64,000 bases of DNA. Origin: Diplolepis rosae (taxonomy: Eukaryota; Arthropoda; Insecta; Hymenoptera; Diplolepididae). Of the stretch, positions 1 to 11,579 are shown one piece after another; position 1 is the first letter of the stretch, and the number at the start of each line of letters is the position of its first letter. Below the pieces are notes generated by a model. It did no database searches. It was given only the letters and a program-made list of their open reading frames with translations, and was not told the DNA's origin. The position numbers and the translations under genes were made by a program. Location of the stretch: assembly GCA_030998225.1 (NCBI GenBank), contig JAPYXD010000754.1:1798001-1862000 (forward strand). Reading direction: 5' to 3'.

Positions 1-527
1 ATTAAAAATGAATATATTATTATAAATTGGATAAGGATATTTCATAGAAACGTTTTATGAATACTAAAAAATTCATTTGTTTATTTCTCAAAAATTTTTT
101 AATTTGATTAACATAACATTGACAAATTGTTTCTTTATTCTGGAAAAATCAAGATATTTAAATTATGAACAAATACGAGGATATTGATTTTAAGAACCTC
201 ATTAAAACGTCGTAACGACGACCCTTCTCATTCATGCATTTCAAAGAGAAATTAGATATATTTTTACGACAGGTGCATCACACAAAAAAACGAGAGAAAA
301 GCGTAATAATTGTAGTATGTATAGAGTTGGCAACAATCTGCTTTTAACTTGTGCATATTTCGAATAAGAGGACCTACAACAAAAGCGACGTGAATGGAAG
401 AAGCTTATTAAGAAATGAGTTGAACCTGCACGTATTAACAATAGAAGGTCTATGGAGAGGATAGTATATCCCATGTTTTTGTTATTTTGTTCAAATTAAT
501 ACTTGCATACAGGTTATATTATCTGTA
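1..527. other. AT-rich sequence, no gene seen
   Basis: No coding exon, RNA gene or clear repeat terminus is recognised. The only open frame (241-474, minus) is short and has no recognisable motif. Confidence 0.5.
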
Positions 528-801
528 CACCCAGAACAAATTTTATTTAATTTAGCCGAACCATTTTATTAAATAAACCAAGAGCTTTAGATAAGTCGAA
601 CAAAATCTGGCCAAATGAACTAAAATATTTGTTTGATTCAACCAAATCGTATCAAACCTTACCTTCTTTGGTTACATCAAAAAATTCTTTGCTTCAATCA
701 ATCAAAAATTTGGTCAACCGTATGATAAATTAATTAATTTAAATTTAATTTAATTAATTAAATTATAATTAATAGATTAACCAAATATTTTTCCAAGTGT
801 A
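528..801. mobile_element. MITE-like element with short inverted ends
   Basis: The left end reads TACACCCAGAACAAATTT and the right end, reversed, TACACTTGGAAAAATATTT. The interior repeats AACCAAAT/ATTTGGT-type motifs. The termini resemble the CACYSRGAAAA ends of many other short elements in this window. It has no coding capacity. The superfamily is unknown. Confidence 0.4.
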
Positions 802-2295
802 TTGTACTACACGGAAAAAATAATTGATAGCGTTATATTAATAGAAAACACATTTCTACATTATAAATAATAATTGCACGGAGAAAAATTATTTTCAAGA
901 AACTTTACTCAACTTTTGAGTAAAGTTGAAACATATGGACAAGTTGGAGGATCATTTAATATTCAAATTAGATAGTTGAATTCGAACAGTCGAAAGCGTT
1001 TCTTTTCCTACAGAAAGATTTCAAATTATTTAAATTTGAATTATTTAATATTATTGCAATAATTTGTGACGTAAAATTTGAAATTTTACTCTACACTTTG
1101 GTTGTGAAGTTAGGTTCAAAATTCTTTTATTTTTTACTAGGTTTAGGCGTCAGACAGGCATCCAATAAAGGGAAAAGGTGTTCTACTAAAATTTCCCATG
1201 CTTGCGCAAATTAAACGTTATGTTGGACCAAAGAGGTGTATCAAAGATTGGGTCAATATTGCAGTCCACCCATTAGTTATGTCCAATTTGGTGATAAAAT
1301 GTCCACTCTAACATTTGCATCAACACACATCAATATAGGATCAAATATTTTACCAACTTTTCTGTATTTCGGCATCCGAAAAATGGCCCCGGAATGAAAT
1401 TGATGTGCCTCAAAAAAAAATGGGGCTTAAACAAAAATAAGTTCAATATTGAAATTTCGAATTTTGCAAAATGAATCCAAATTGTTTTTTTCCAGGCACT
1501 TAGTATATATTTTTCTTTTATTTTAAAAAGTATTAATTTTAATATTTAAATATTTTCTAATTAAATAATTTAAATATTCTATAAAAATTGTGCGCATGCT
1601 CAGAGGTATTGACCATCCCAAAAAATATACCTCAACATATATGTATAATATAGGAAAAAAGTTTGAAATGTGTCCTTCAACATCTATTTTGGCACTTTTG
1701 TTTGGAACAAAATGACATTTTTTCTGGAAATTCCCATATTCATGTATAGGATTCAGCAATGTGAATATATAAAACAGTCGCTTCTAGTAGTTCTATATTT
1801 CAGTATCGATATTTTAAGTATATGGTTGATTCTAAGATGCTATATCCTGATGTACATATAATATTTTTCTATCCATGCAGTTTTAAATTGATTTATTATC
1901 ATTTATGCATTATACAAATTATATGAGCACCCATTTACAGCTTTTTTCTTCATCATTGATATTTCTGGATATAAATTGCAGTTCCTGTTCCCATTTAAGT
2001 TCAATAACCTACATCTATATCAGCGTCGGCTTTATTTGGCAATCTTCTTTTTTTTTCACTCGAGACATTCGAAAGAGAAAAATGGCTCTGTACTCTTTTA
2101 TCAAGGAATTCTTGTCGTGGAACTCAGATCGACCTTTGATACAGATACAATAGTAACTCTATTGAGGATATCACCTGTCTGATGTGATTCGTAAAAACGC
2201 GTGCTAGTTTAATTATACTACTTCTAACTTAATTACCACAATTGCTTTTAGTTTCGATAGTCAAAGTGATGAATAATTTACCGATGAACGATTGG
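802..2295. other. AT-rich sequence, no gene seen
   Basis: No convincing exon. At 870-960 there is a fragment (CACGGAGAAAAATTATTTTC, then a TTTACTCAACTT motif) that is partly shared with 58705-58800, so a repeat remnant is likely there. Short frames at 1523-2182 have no recognisable domains. Confidence 0.45.
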
Positions 2296-3649
2296 TAGGG
2301 GAGAAGCGGCGAAATTGGCGCGTCGTCTAAATTGGCGCACCCTATTTTTTAGAAAATGATAACATAACAAAAAATAAAAATAGTTCTATCGTGTGCATTC
2401 TTGTATGAAATGTATTTGATAGAAAACATTATAAAAATCTAATTGCTTAATCCAGTTTTATTGCGATTAATCGTTTTTTGGCATAATGGTTATGTTCGAA
2501 GCCATTGAGTTAAATCGTTAAATAATAGTAATTCAAGGTGAATTAGATTAATGCAACGATTTTATAATCTTTGATATTTAATCTTACGATTAGGATAGAA
2601 TATTTTTATGAAAAAATAAGCATTTTACATAAAAATTATTTAATTAATGAACGATACACTCGCGGCAAAATTGGCGCATACGAGATTCAAATCAGAGGCG
2701 AAGTTGGCACACGTGTTGTGTTTCTGGAAACCGGTGACTGAAGTCAAGTGCTCGGATGTTTATGATTGAAAATATATAGAAGATAGTAAGTACACAATTA
2801 TTAATATATAGATATATACATTTGAATGTTGCTGGACTTTTCTACTAATCTTTTTCTTGAGATTTTTTGTGACATGGGAGGTAATGTGGTTCGCAAAACT
2901 GATGTAACGACTTTGTAAGGTTATATTCATTTGAACAATCAGTGGTTAAATTTTTTTTTAAGTTTGAGGTATTAAGGCATTTTAAAAGCGACTTTTAATA
3001 ATTAATTTGCAGTCTGACAGTGTTTTGAAAGTTTTCTCGATTTTAAGATGTGAAAGCAATGTAAGTAAAAAATTTGTATTTTTGATTGATTGTTTCTATT
3101 ATTTATAAGTCTTCTAAAGTTAATAATTGTATATACTTCTGATTACAAATTCAAATAATTCTCTATAAAAATGATTTCAATTTGAATATTCACTTAAATA
3201 TCCACAATTGCCAGTATTTTATTGTACAAATATAAAATATATTTTAACTTTGGCTGGTTTATGTGAATAAAGGTATAAAAAACTTCACATATCTTGATAT
3301 ATTATCTCAAATTTAGTTTCAAATTATAACTACCTCTTTTCATCAACCTTTGCTACTGAAATGTAATTCTAAATCTATGAAAATATAACTAATACGTGGC
3401 AAGAGAAGATTATAATATTTTAGTGCGTCAATTTACACGACATGGCGGGTAAATTGACGCAGGTGCAGTCCTTCGGAAATCTGAATAAAAACCTGCTTTA
3501 ATAATTTCCAATGCAATCTTTATCCATTGGAAAGTATAGAAAAGATATCCAGCTATTAAATAAATATTTTTTCATAATTTTTAGTCATATACTTTCTTTT
3601 TAAACTCGCACTTTCTATTAGGTGCGCCAATTTCTCCGCTTCTCCCCTA
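2296..3649. mobile_element. 1.35-kb non-autonomous DNA transposon, GGGGAGAAGCGG termini
   Basis: The left end is TAGGGGAGAAGCGGCGAAAT and the right end, reversed, is TAGGGGAGAAGCGGAGAAAT, so about 25 bp of terminal inverted repeat is visible. Both ends abut TA, which would fit a TA target duplication of Tc1/mariner type (inference). The motif AAATTGGCGCA or a close variant recurs just inside both ends, for example near 2325, 2670, 3430 and 3625, like subterminal transposase-binding repeats. No transposase frame is present. Confidence 0.65.
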
Positions 3650-4159
3650 ATTACTAAATTGAATTGTCGAGAACGAATGGGTATGAAGCGATAAATGATT
3701 CATATAGTTATGAAAATTGTGCCGATATTGATTAAAGTTAAATTTTTAAATTGTTTAAAAAAATATATATTTTGTACCTTCGTCTTATTCATTAACGAAT
3801 CTTTTAAGAAAAATATAGAAATGTCTGGTGAAATTTTTCTTTTGTCAAAATTGAAAACTGTATTTAAATGATTAATCTCCAGGTCTACTTGAATAAGTTG
3901 AAGGACACGCCTATTGAAAATTAAAACCACGCCCCCTAATACGTTTCAATTGACAATCCCATCAAAAGGAGTAAAGATAAGTTGATAAAAAAAGTTTGTC
4001 TATCGTCACGTCGATAACTTGCTATAATTAAAGTATTTTTTTAATTAATCGAATAAAAATATAGGCTATCTACATGCGGTTTCATAATTTTTACTATTTC
4101 GTGAATTTTTAACCCTAGAGCATTCGCACTATGGGATTTTCTCACAATTTATTTAGGAC
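3650..4159. other. AT-rich sequence, no gene seen
   Basis: The minus-strand frame at 3700-3930 has no recognisable domain. Nothing else is supported. Confidence 0.45.
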
Positions 4160-4522
4160 TTAAGGCCATGGTGCAACCTGGTCACGTGACTAAATTCCTA
4201 TATTACCGGCATTTTAGTTTGTGTAACCCAATTTCTATAAAAAATGAGATAGGTAACTAAAAATTTGTAGAATTAAATTTGAATTTAATTTGTATTTATT
4301 TGTGATATAAGAGTTTGAAATTGTCTACGAGGACACCTGTCAGCAACTAATTAACTTGAAATTATAAACAATTATGAGCACAGACTTGTCTTAGTGTATT
4401 TTATTTACTCTCACAAATTTTCAACTTTTTGTCTCATTTTTTACAGAAATGGGGTTACACAAATTGAAAATGATGGTAAGGTAGGAATCTAGTCACGTGT
4501 TCTGGTTGTTCCATGGTCTTAA
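4160..4522. mobile_element. TTAA-flanked palindromic MITE (family 1, copy 1)
   Basis: It is bounded by TTAA at 4160-4163 and 4519-4522. The termini are inverted copies of AAGGCCATGG followed by a ...GTCACGTGACTA motif. The arms continue inward, for example GTTTGTGTAACCC on the left against GGGGTTACACAAA on the right. Copies 2 and 3 lie at 16556-16901 and 30441-30663. TTAA targets are typical of piggyBac-type and Kolobok-type elements, and the choice between them is open. Confidence 0.7.
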
Positions 4523-4927
4523 AATTTTCAAACGCGATAAAACTTATAGATTAAAGGATAGGTTTTTACTTGGAAATCCTGAGATGCAGTTAAGATGTAG
4601 TGAAACATAATATTGTAATTAAAAAATATTTCTCGTTTTAAATAAATTAGTTAAATTTGAGGCTAGAATTAACGCGAGTGCTAGAGGGTCAAGACAATTT
4701 CTTTTTGCCATTTTTGTCCCTAATGATAAATTTCCGAAAAGCTGAACTCACTCGTTTCCTTGAAACTGCGTAAAGTCGCGTATTTTGATTCAATGATTAC
4801 GAATATCATAGTGAAAATTGGCGTAAATTTGATATTCATAATAAAAAACCATGAAAAACTCATAAAAATAATGATTTCTCATGTTTATTTCAGAAAAAAC
4901 TAGGAATTTCAAAAACTACAATATTTC

Positions 4928-5159
4928 ACTGAAAAAAAATGGTTATAGTAAAACCAACTACTTCGGTTTGTAAAATATGCCTCAGCTATTTTATTAGTTA
5001 GCACAACAAATTTTTTTGTTGGTGTTACTACCCAAGTTCTTGTGATAACAATTGAGATAGTAAAACCAACAAAAAAAATTGCTGTGCTAACTAATAAAAT
5101 AGCTGAGGCATATTTTACAAACCTAAGTAGTTGGTTTTACTAACCATTTTTTTTCAGTG
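4928..5159. mobile_element. 232-bp near-perfect palindromic MITE
   Basis: It begins CACTGAAAAAAAATGGTTA and ends with the inverse, TAACCATTTTTTTTCAGTG. The arms of about 100 bp pair almost completely, sharing TAAAACCAACTACTT and AAATATGCCTCAGCTATTTT on the left with their reverse complements on the right. A second copy at 23279-23428 carries only the left part and ends at another repeat. Non-coding. Confidence 0.75.
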
Positions 5160-5329
5160 CTCAAACAAAAGTTGTAGATTTCACCAAAATGCATATTTTA
5201 TGTTTCATTTATTATTTTCGTGCGAGTGATATTTTTCGAGAAAAACGTGGGTCAAGTTGAAAAGTCGTATGAAGGGTGGAAGTATAGTAGGCATTAGGTC
5301 TTTTTTCTACTTCCGCGCTTAGGGTACAT

Positions 5330-5545
5330 TTTACGAAAATATTAATTGATACATATGTATTGTATCATACCCTCCCTTCCCATCGTGTTTACAAAAAAAT
5401 CGTCCACTGCGGGACAAGGATACCATATCCCTTCTTCCCGTCCTATTTAGAAAAGAAAACGTCCACTGCGGGACAGATATAAGTACTATTTGTACCATAT
5501 CTGTTCTTCCCATTGTGCTTAAAAAAGCCATCTACCGCGGGACAG
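5330..5545. repeat. Three imperfect tandem units with CCACTGCGGGACA
   Basis: The core CGTCCACTGCGGGACA occurs at about 5400 and 5459 and as ATCTACCGCGGGACA at about 5530. Each is preceded by a ...ATACC(C/A)...CTTCCC(A/G)T stretch, giving a period of roughly 60-70 bp. The overlapping minus-strand frame (5331-5531) simply reads through the repeat and is not considered a gene. Confidence 0.5.
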
Positions 5546-5948
5546 TATATTAACTTTTTCACGGATTCTCGCGGGAAAATTATTAGTGATATATAAAAAA
5601 TGTATGAGACATAAAATATGTACTTTCATGAGGTCTACAACTTTCATCTAAAACATTTTTTGAAATTCCCAGTACATATTTCTCGAGATAAATGTGAAAA
5701 GCAATGATTTTTATGGTTTTCAGCATGAAAATCGAACAGTTGCCAACATCTAATGTAATTTTTGATATCAGGGCATCAAAATAACTAAGTACATTCAATT
5801 TCGAGGAAATCGGAGATTTGAGCTTCTCAGAAGTTTTTCCCCAATATCCTGTTAAAAAGTGTTTTTTATCGATTTTATTTGCACATATAAGTGCTGTAAA
5901 CTTTCTTCCCGTATAACTTCACAAAACGAATTTGGATCGCGAGTTGCA
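5546..5948. other. No feature seen
   Basis: AT-rich sequence between repeats. The minus-strand frame at 5583-5798 has no recognisable domain. Confidence 0.4.
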
Positions 5949-6854
5949 TTACACGGAGAGAACTGTTAGAGTATAAGCTACTATTCCCGTTTAGTAAGCT
6001 AATTTATAATAATAACAACTACTCGTTGGTTCAGAAATACTGAACAACGTTCTGTTGATTCTACTAAACAGAATAGTACGAACGCTGACTATCTGTTCAG
6101 TAGAATCAACTGTATAGCCCTCTCACCTGACGCTCCTGACTATAATACTAACCTCTCTGATCCGCTGACCGGCAGCCGGTTCGTGATAATCGTAATAAAC
6201 GTATGAGTGAGGCTGGTCCCACAAAGTGTCCTAAGATTCGCACATATCGTCGATGCGTGTACGTTCTGACGTCATCAATGCGTTGTTACTAAGTGTCACA
6301 TGTTTCGTTGATTAACGTGCTTAAGAATTCATTCCTGGTTTTTCAAGCTGCTGACAACTAGTCTCGATAGGCGAATGGTTAGGTTCGTTGATTTGCGTGC
6401 GTTAGGTTAGGCGTTCGAATCCCCCCCGTTGCGTGCGAAATTTTAATTAATAAGTGAGCGTTGAAAATTGCGATTACCAGTTAATTATAAGTAGATCCAT
6501 GTATATCTTAACAAAAATCATATGTTATGTATAATTATATATTTTTTAGGATTCTTTTTTATAATTTTAAGCGCGATTTTACTAATCACTGAAGAGTAGC
6601 ACCTACTGCGCTCGCAGTCGCACGTACGATTCTTGTTTAGTAAAACGCTCTCAACATCAGTATATTCTACTAAACAAAAATCGTACGTGTGACTGCGTAC
6701 ACAGTAGAAGCTACTCTTCAGTGAACAGTGAAATCGACTAAAGTCGCGTTTAGTAGATTATACCGACGAGTTGGCCGGTCCATAATTTACTATTCCGTTT
6801 AGTAGCTCTAACCCTTGCAAGGGTGGGAGCCACTAAACATTTTTCTCTGTGTAA
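5949..6854. mobile_element. 0.9-kb inverted-end element with an internal hairpin
   Basis: The ends are TTACACGGAGAGAACTGTTA and, reversed from the right, TTACACAGAGAAAAATGTTTA. CGTTTAGTA-type motifs recur inside both ends. An internal hairpin lies at 6574-6736, with arms of about 72 bp sharing CACTGAAGAGTAGC and CGTACGATT. A GGCGTTCGAATCCC stretch near 6408 resembles a tRNA B box, but no full tRNA fold can be drawn. No coding frame. Confidence 0.5.
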
Positions 6855-7162
6855 GGTAGTTCGTCCACGAAAATAAGACCTCAGGCAAAAATGGACTTCC
6901 CCCCCTTAAAATCTACTATGGGAAAAATTAAAGTACATTTTTTCATGTAAAAGCCGTCAAAAAATAGTTAAAATTCACGCTCTGTAAAACCAGTTTGTGG
7001 CCACGCCCACCAACATAAATAAAAAGCCACTCCCTTTGAAACCGGCTATGAATAAAGAATGCCTTTTTAAGAAGGATTAAACGCTGCTGAAAATTCATGA
7101 AAAAATATAATTAATTACCAGATTATAAATATTACTACTGTTTATCAATAGAGGCTTTGAAA
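6855..7162. other. Fragment of the AAGGTAGTTCGT repeat family, then AT-rich sequence
   Basis: It opens with a truncated copy of the AAGGTAGTTCGT...CCTCAGGCAAAAATGGA terminus that is also seen at 22661, 35839 and, inverted, 26157. Nothing further is recognised. Confidence 0.4.
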
Positions 7163-7237
7163 TATAGTATATTACATTACAAGGGGCGAAACAGAGCGAT
7201 TGCATGAGTGTGAAGTTTGCTGCCCAAGTGAAACGAG
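7163..7237 (-). repeat. Left half of the interrupted host repeat
   Basis: ATAGTATATTACATTACAAG, followed by GGGGCGAAAC and GTGTGAAGTTTGCTGC, matches the reverse complement of the roughly 131-bp repeat present intact at 54956-55087 and 55228-55358. It breaks off where the foldback element begins and resumes at 12971. Confidence 0.8.
7229..7237. repeat. Left 9-bp target-site duplication (TGAAACGAG)
   Basis: TGAAACGAG lies directly before the foldback element and recurs directly after it at 12971-12979. Joining the flanks with one copy recreates the repeat continuity seen at 54956-55358. Confidence 0.9.
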
Positions 7238-7365
7238 AGGTCCGTTAAGGTGGCACCTCCACATCCGAAATCCACTATCTATTATAGCTCAGAATTTTGG
7301 GCTTTTTTTGGGCACCGATAAAAATTTTTGGGCTCCTTTATTTTTTACAGAAAATCAAATTTCTT

Positions 7366-7402
7366 GTGGAGGTGCTAGCTTACATAAAGCTAGCACCTCC
7401 AC
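7366..7402. repeat. 37-bp perfect hairpin in the left arm
   Basis: GTGGAGGTGCTAGCTT, a 5-nt loop, then the exact reverse complement. The same 37-bp structure is in the right arm at 12795-12831. Part of the stem (GGAGGTGC) echoes GGTGGCACCTCC near the element termini. Confidence 0.85.
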
Positions 7403-7559
7403 TATACAAAAATTTGAAAAAATTAAGAATAAACTGCACCAGAATTTTGGGCTTTTTTGGGCTCTAGAAATCGCCTAAAACCAATTATCAAAAACCACCC
7501 CTATGTCCAAAATACAACCCTCTTTTTAAAAAATAGGCCCTTCAGAAATTAAAGCGTAC

Positions 7560-9372
7560 CAGAATTTTGGGATTTTTTTGGGCTCTTCAAATATGTCCAT
7601 ACCGATTTATGGGCTCCAACCCTTAACATCAAACTGCACCCCTACATGGCCATGTAGAGACGACTTTCACTAAAATTGATCTTTCTACAAACTTTATGGT
7701 CTAGGAAGACTCTATGATTTTTGGGCTCTTCAAATATGTCCATATCGATTTTTGGGCCCCAACCCTTATCACAGAAATGCACCCCTACATGGCCATGTAG
7801 AGACGACTTTCACTAAAATTGATCTTTTTACAAACTTTATAGTATAGTAGGACTCTATGATTTTTGGGCTCTTCAAATATGTCCATATTGATTTTTTGGC
7901 TCCAACCCTTAACCACGAAATGCACCCCTACATGGCCATGTAGAGACGACTTTCACTAAAATTGATCTTTTTACAAACTTTATAGTCTAGTAGGACTCTA
8001 TGATTTTTGGGCTTTCCGAAAATACCCATTTCGATTTTTGGGCTACAACCCTTAACACCGAAATGCACCCCTTCATGGCCATGTAGAGACGACTTTGACT
8101 AAAATTCATCTTTTTGCAAACTTTATGGTCTAGGAAGACTCTATGATTTTTGGGCTCTTCAAATATGACCATATCGATTTTTGGGCTCCAACCCTTAACC
8201 TCGAAATGCACCCCTACATGGCCATGTAGAGACGACTTTCACTAAAATTCATCTTTTTTAAAACTTTATGGTCTGGGAAGAATCTATGATTTTTGGCTCT
8301 CCGAAAATACCCATATCGATTTTTGGGCTCCAACCCTTAACCTCGAAATGCACCCCTTCATGGCCATGTAGAGACGACTTTGACTAAAATTCATCTTTTT
8401 GCAAACTTTATGGTCTTGGAAGACTCTATGATTTTTGGGCTCTTCAAATATGTCCATATCGATTTTTGGGCTCTAACCCTCATCACCGAAATGCACCCCT
8501 ACATGGCCATGTAGAGACGACTTTCACTAAAATTGATCTTTCTACAAACTTTATGGTCTAGTAGGACTCTATGATTTTTGGGCTCTTCGAAAATACCCAT
8601 ATCGATTTTTGGGCTCCAACCCTTAACACCGAAATGCACCCCTTCATGGCCATGTAGGGACGACTTTCACTAAAATTGATCTTTCTACAAACTTTATGGT
8701 CTAGGAAGACTCTATGATTTTTGGGCTCTTCAAATATGATCATATCGATTTTTGGGCTCCAACCCTTATCACCGAAATGCACCCCTACATGGCCATGTAG
8801 AGACGACTTTCACTAAATTGATCTTTCTACAAACTTTATGGTCTAGGAAGACTCTATGATTTTTGGGCTCTTCAAATATGACCATATCGATTTTTGGGCT
8901 CCAACCCTTAACCTCGAAATGCACCCCTACATGGCCATGTAGAGACGACTTCCACTAAAATTGATCTTTTTACAAACTTTATGGTCTAGTAGGACTCTAT
9001 GATTTTTGGGCTCTTTAAATATGTCTATACCGATTTTTGTGCTCCAACCCTTAACACCGAAATGCACCCCTACATGGCCATGTAGAGACGACTTTCACTA
9101 AATTGATCTTTCTACAAACTTTATGGTCTAGGAAGACTTTATGATTTTTGGGCTCTTCAAATATGTCCATATCAATTTTTGGGCTCCAACCCTTAACACC
9201 GAAATGCACCCCTACATGGCCATGTAGAGACGACTTTCACTAAATTGATCTTTCTACAAACTTTATGGTCTAGGAAGACTCTATGATTTTTGGGCTCTCC
9301 GAAAATACCCATTTCGATTTTTGGGCTCCAACTCTTAACATTAAAATGCACCCCTGCATGGCCATGTAAACG
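7560..9372 (+). repeat. 143-bp satellite array, left arm (about 12-13 units)
   Basis: Successive copies of the CTACATGGCCATGTAG motif (or a one-base variant) fall at 142-143-bp spacing from about 7642 to 9356. Each unit also has GACGACTTTCACTAAAATTG, CAAACTTTATGGTCTAG, CTATGATTTTTGGGCTC and GGGCTCCAACCCTTA. Units differ by a few substitutions, such as CATCTTTTTGCAAAC against GATCTTTCTACAAAC. Frames crossing the array are not genes. Confidence 0.95.
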
Positions 9373-9374
9373 AA

Positions 9375-11575
9375 CATGCTGAGAAAATTTCTTTAAAAGT
9401 TGTCCAAAATAATTCTTAATAACAAAAATATGAATCCAGAACCATAATAATATTAATAAAAAGAATTGTAACTTTATACTGAAAGAATTGCATGTGTCAT
9501 ATTTTACATTATAACGTGACATATTTGGAAATAAGTCTGCTTCTATATTGACTCAAAAATGACAGGATTGGCATTCATTTTATTTTTCTGGAGAGAGTAT
9601 TGAAGCCCAAAAAAAGCCTAAAATTTTAATGTCCGAAAAGCTGGCACCACCATTTTTAATTTAAAAAGAAATAAAAGTTTTGCTAAATTGTGCTGAATTT
9701 GTGCTACATTGTGCCACATTGTGCCAGAAAATATTTTTCGAAAAAATTAAAACTAGAGCTAAAATATCCAATAAGCGATTTTTTTACTAACGCCGCTATT
9801 TTAGTTTTTAGAGATAATAAAGTTGTGCTAGGTAGCCCTTAGCATGTGAAAGAACGTGTTGTAAACGAAATTTTGATATCACAAACCGTTTTTGAGAAAA
9901 ATAAAATGTTGAAAAATGTAAATTTCGAAAAAATAAATGTTGTGCTGAGTTGTGATAGGCGAGCACAATAAATGTCTCGCTGAACTATTTTGTCTCGGAT
10001 GTTTATTTTCCAAAATAAGTTCATTTTTATGAACTTGGGGATTTGTTTGGACATATCATTTTCATATATGTGAATTTCGGAAAAGTCAAAGTTGTACTTT
10101 CATGAACTTGTAAATTAGTTTAACTACTAAATTTTTGAAAATTTTTAGTAATATTTGGTGATATTTATTTTCCAACTAAGTTTACAGGGTTCGACATTGT
10201 TCAGTTTTTGCTATAAATTATTTTTGAGTTTTGTTCCCAAAATTTAAATCGAAACTGAACTTTGAAGTAATTTTTTATATATTCAATCATCAGTTTTCAT
10301 TTAGTATCAGTACTTACCCTTCACACCTGTAAAATAATCGATGCCCAAGGACACATTGCTTCAAGAGCTAAGTAAAGTTGACAGCACTATAACATCAAAT
10401 TAAGATGTCTCTTATTTTATATAATAAAAGGCTCATTTTATGGCCTATTGCCGAATTTCCGGTTTATCACATTTTTAGAAACATGTATGGTGTTTGTTAC
10501 TTCAAGCGAGTAAGGAAACTTACTCACTCGAGGAAACGAACAAAAAATGTTTATTTCAAATTACCCCATTTACAGAATTTCAGGCTCATTTCCGGCTTGA
10601 AATAATCCTTTGAAACATTGTCTTACATTCAAAATTAAAAAAGGGTAGTTAAGGGCAAAGGGTCAGAACGTTAATTATTTTCGCTACTTCATTCATAAAT
10701 GAATATACGAAATAAACGTACCAGATAGATCAAGATACAACTTTAAAGTGCTATAGCTTTTTGGATTATGACCTGACCGAAAAATATTATAGGGATTTTT
10801 TGTAGAACTATTCCCGGGGGGGGGGGGGGGGGAGAACCCTGACCAGAACTCTTGGAACTTTTCAAAATTTGGTTTTCAAAATTTTTTGGTAACTTTCAAG
10901 TCCCACAACTTTTTGGATTTTGACCTGAAAGAAAAATGTTATAAGGATTTTTTGTAGAACTATTCCGCGGGGGGGGGGGGGGGGGGGGCAGACTCTGACC
11001 AGAACTCTTGGAACTTTTCAAAAATTGATTTTCAAAATTTTGGGTCAACTTTAAAGTCCCACAACTTTTTGGGAATAAAAATTTTCAAAATTTAAGTTAC
11101 ACAGAACTCTAGAACTCTTGGAGTACTACAGAAATATATCCATAAAAAGTGAATATGTAAAAAGTGGGGGGCTGGAATTTTTTTTTTGATAGTTCACTGT
11201 GCCCGGAAATTCACGGAACTATTCTCGAAAAGCGTCAGGAACTCTAGAACTATGTAAAATCTTCCCAGAACTCTGAAACAAATTGAAATTTTTCGAAAGT
11301 GGGGGGGAGCGTGAACTTAGCCCCCCATTTTGAAAATCTGATTTTTGAGGCATGTAAACCCCGGAACTATTTTTAAAAACTATCAGGAACTCTAGAACAA
11401 TTCTAAAGGAGCTCATAACTCAAAAAAAAAGCTGTTTTTTTAATAGTGTGGGTACAGCTTCGGAGGCATGAATCTAAACTATAAAAAAATCGAGCGCATG
11501 CCATTATTGTTAATGTCCTATGCTGTCAAAGCATTGTTCCTTGCGATAATATCTCACCCTTCCTGGTGATTTCAA
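9375..11575. other. Non-coding core of the foldback element
   Basis: It contains no recognisable transposase or other domain. A roughly 152-bp direct repeat lies at about 10735-11060: GATTTTTTGTAGAACTATTC recurs at 10794 and 10946, followed each time by a poly-G run (17 G at 10816-10832, 20 G at 10969-10988) and CTGACCAGAACTCTTGGAAC. GGAACTCTAGAAC-type motifs recur to about 11410. Small frames at 9839-10605 and 11219-11416 have no motif support. Confidence 0.6.
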
Positions 11576-11579
11576 GAGT

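Noticed and set aside
6370..6435. GCGTTCGAATCCC tRNA B-box-like sequence
   Set aside because: A plausible B box only; the rest cannot fold as a tRNA and it lies inside a DNA element.
7200..7478. 92-codon plus-strand frame at the left end of the foldback element
   Set aside because: It translates the inverted-repeat arm, and a mirrored frame occurs at 12659-13132 in the other arm. It has no independent coding support.
7560..9372. Regular repeat spacing suggestive of CRISPR
   Set aside because: The whole 143-bp unit is repeated with no unique spacers, and the setting is eukaryotic.
7987..9522. Minus-strand frames of 74-109 codons
   Set aside because: They are the 143-bp satellite read through, so the same peptide repeats about every 48 residues.
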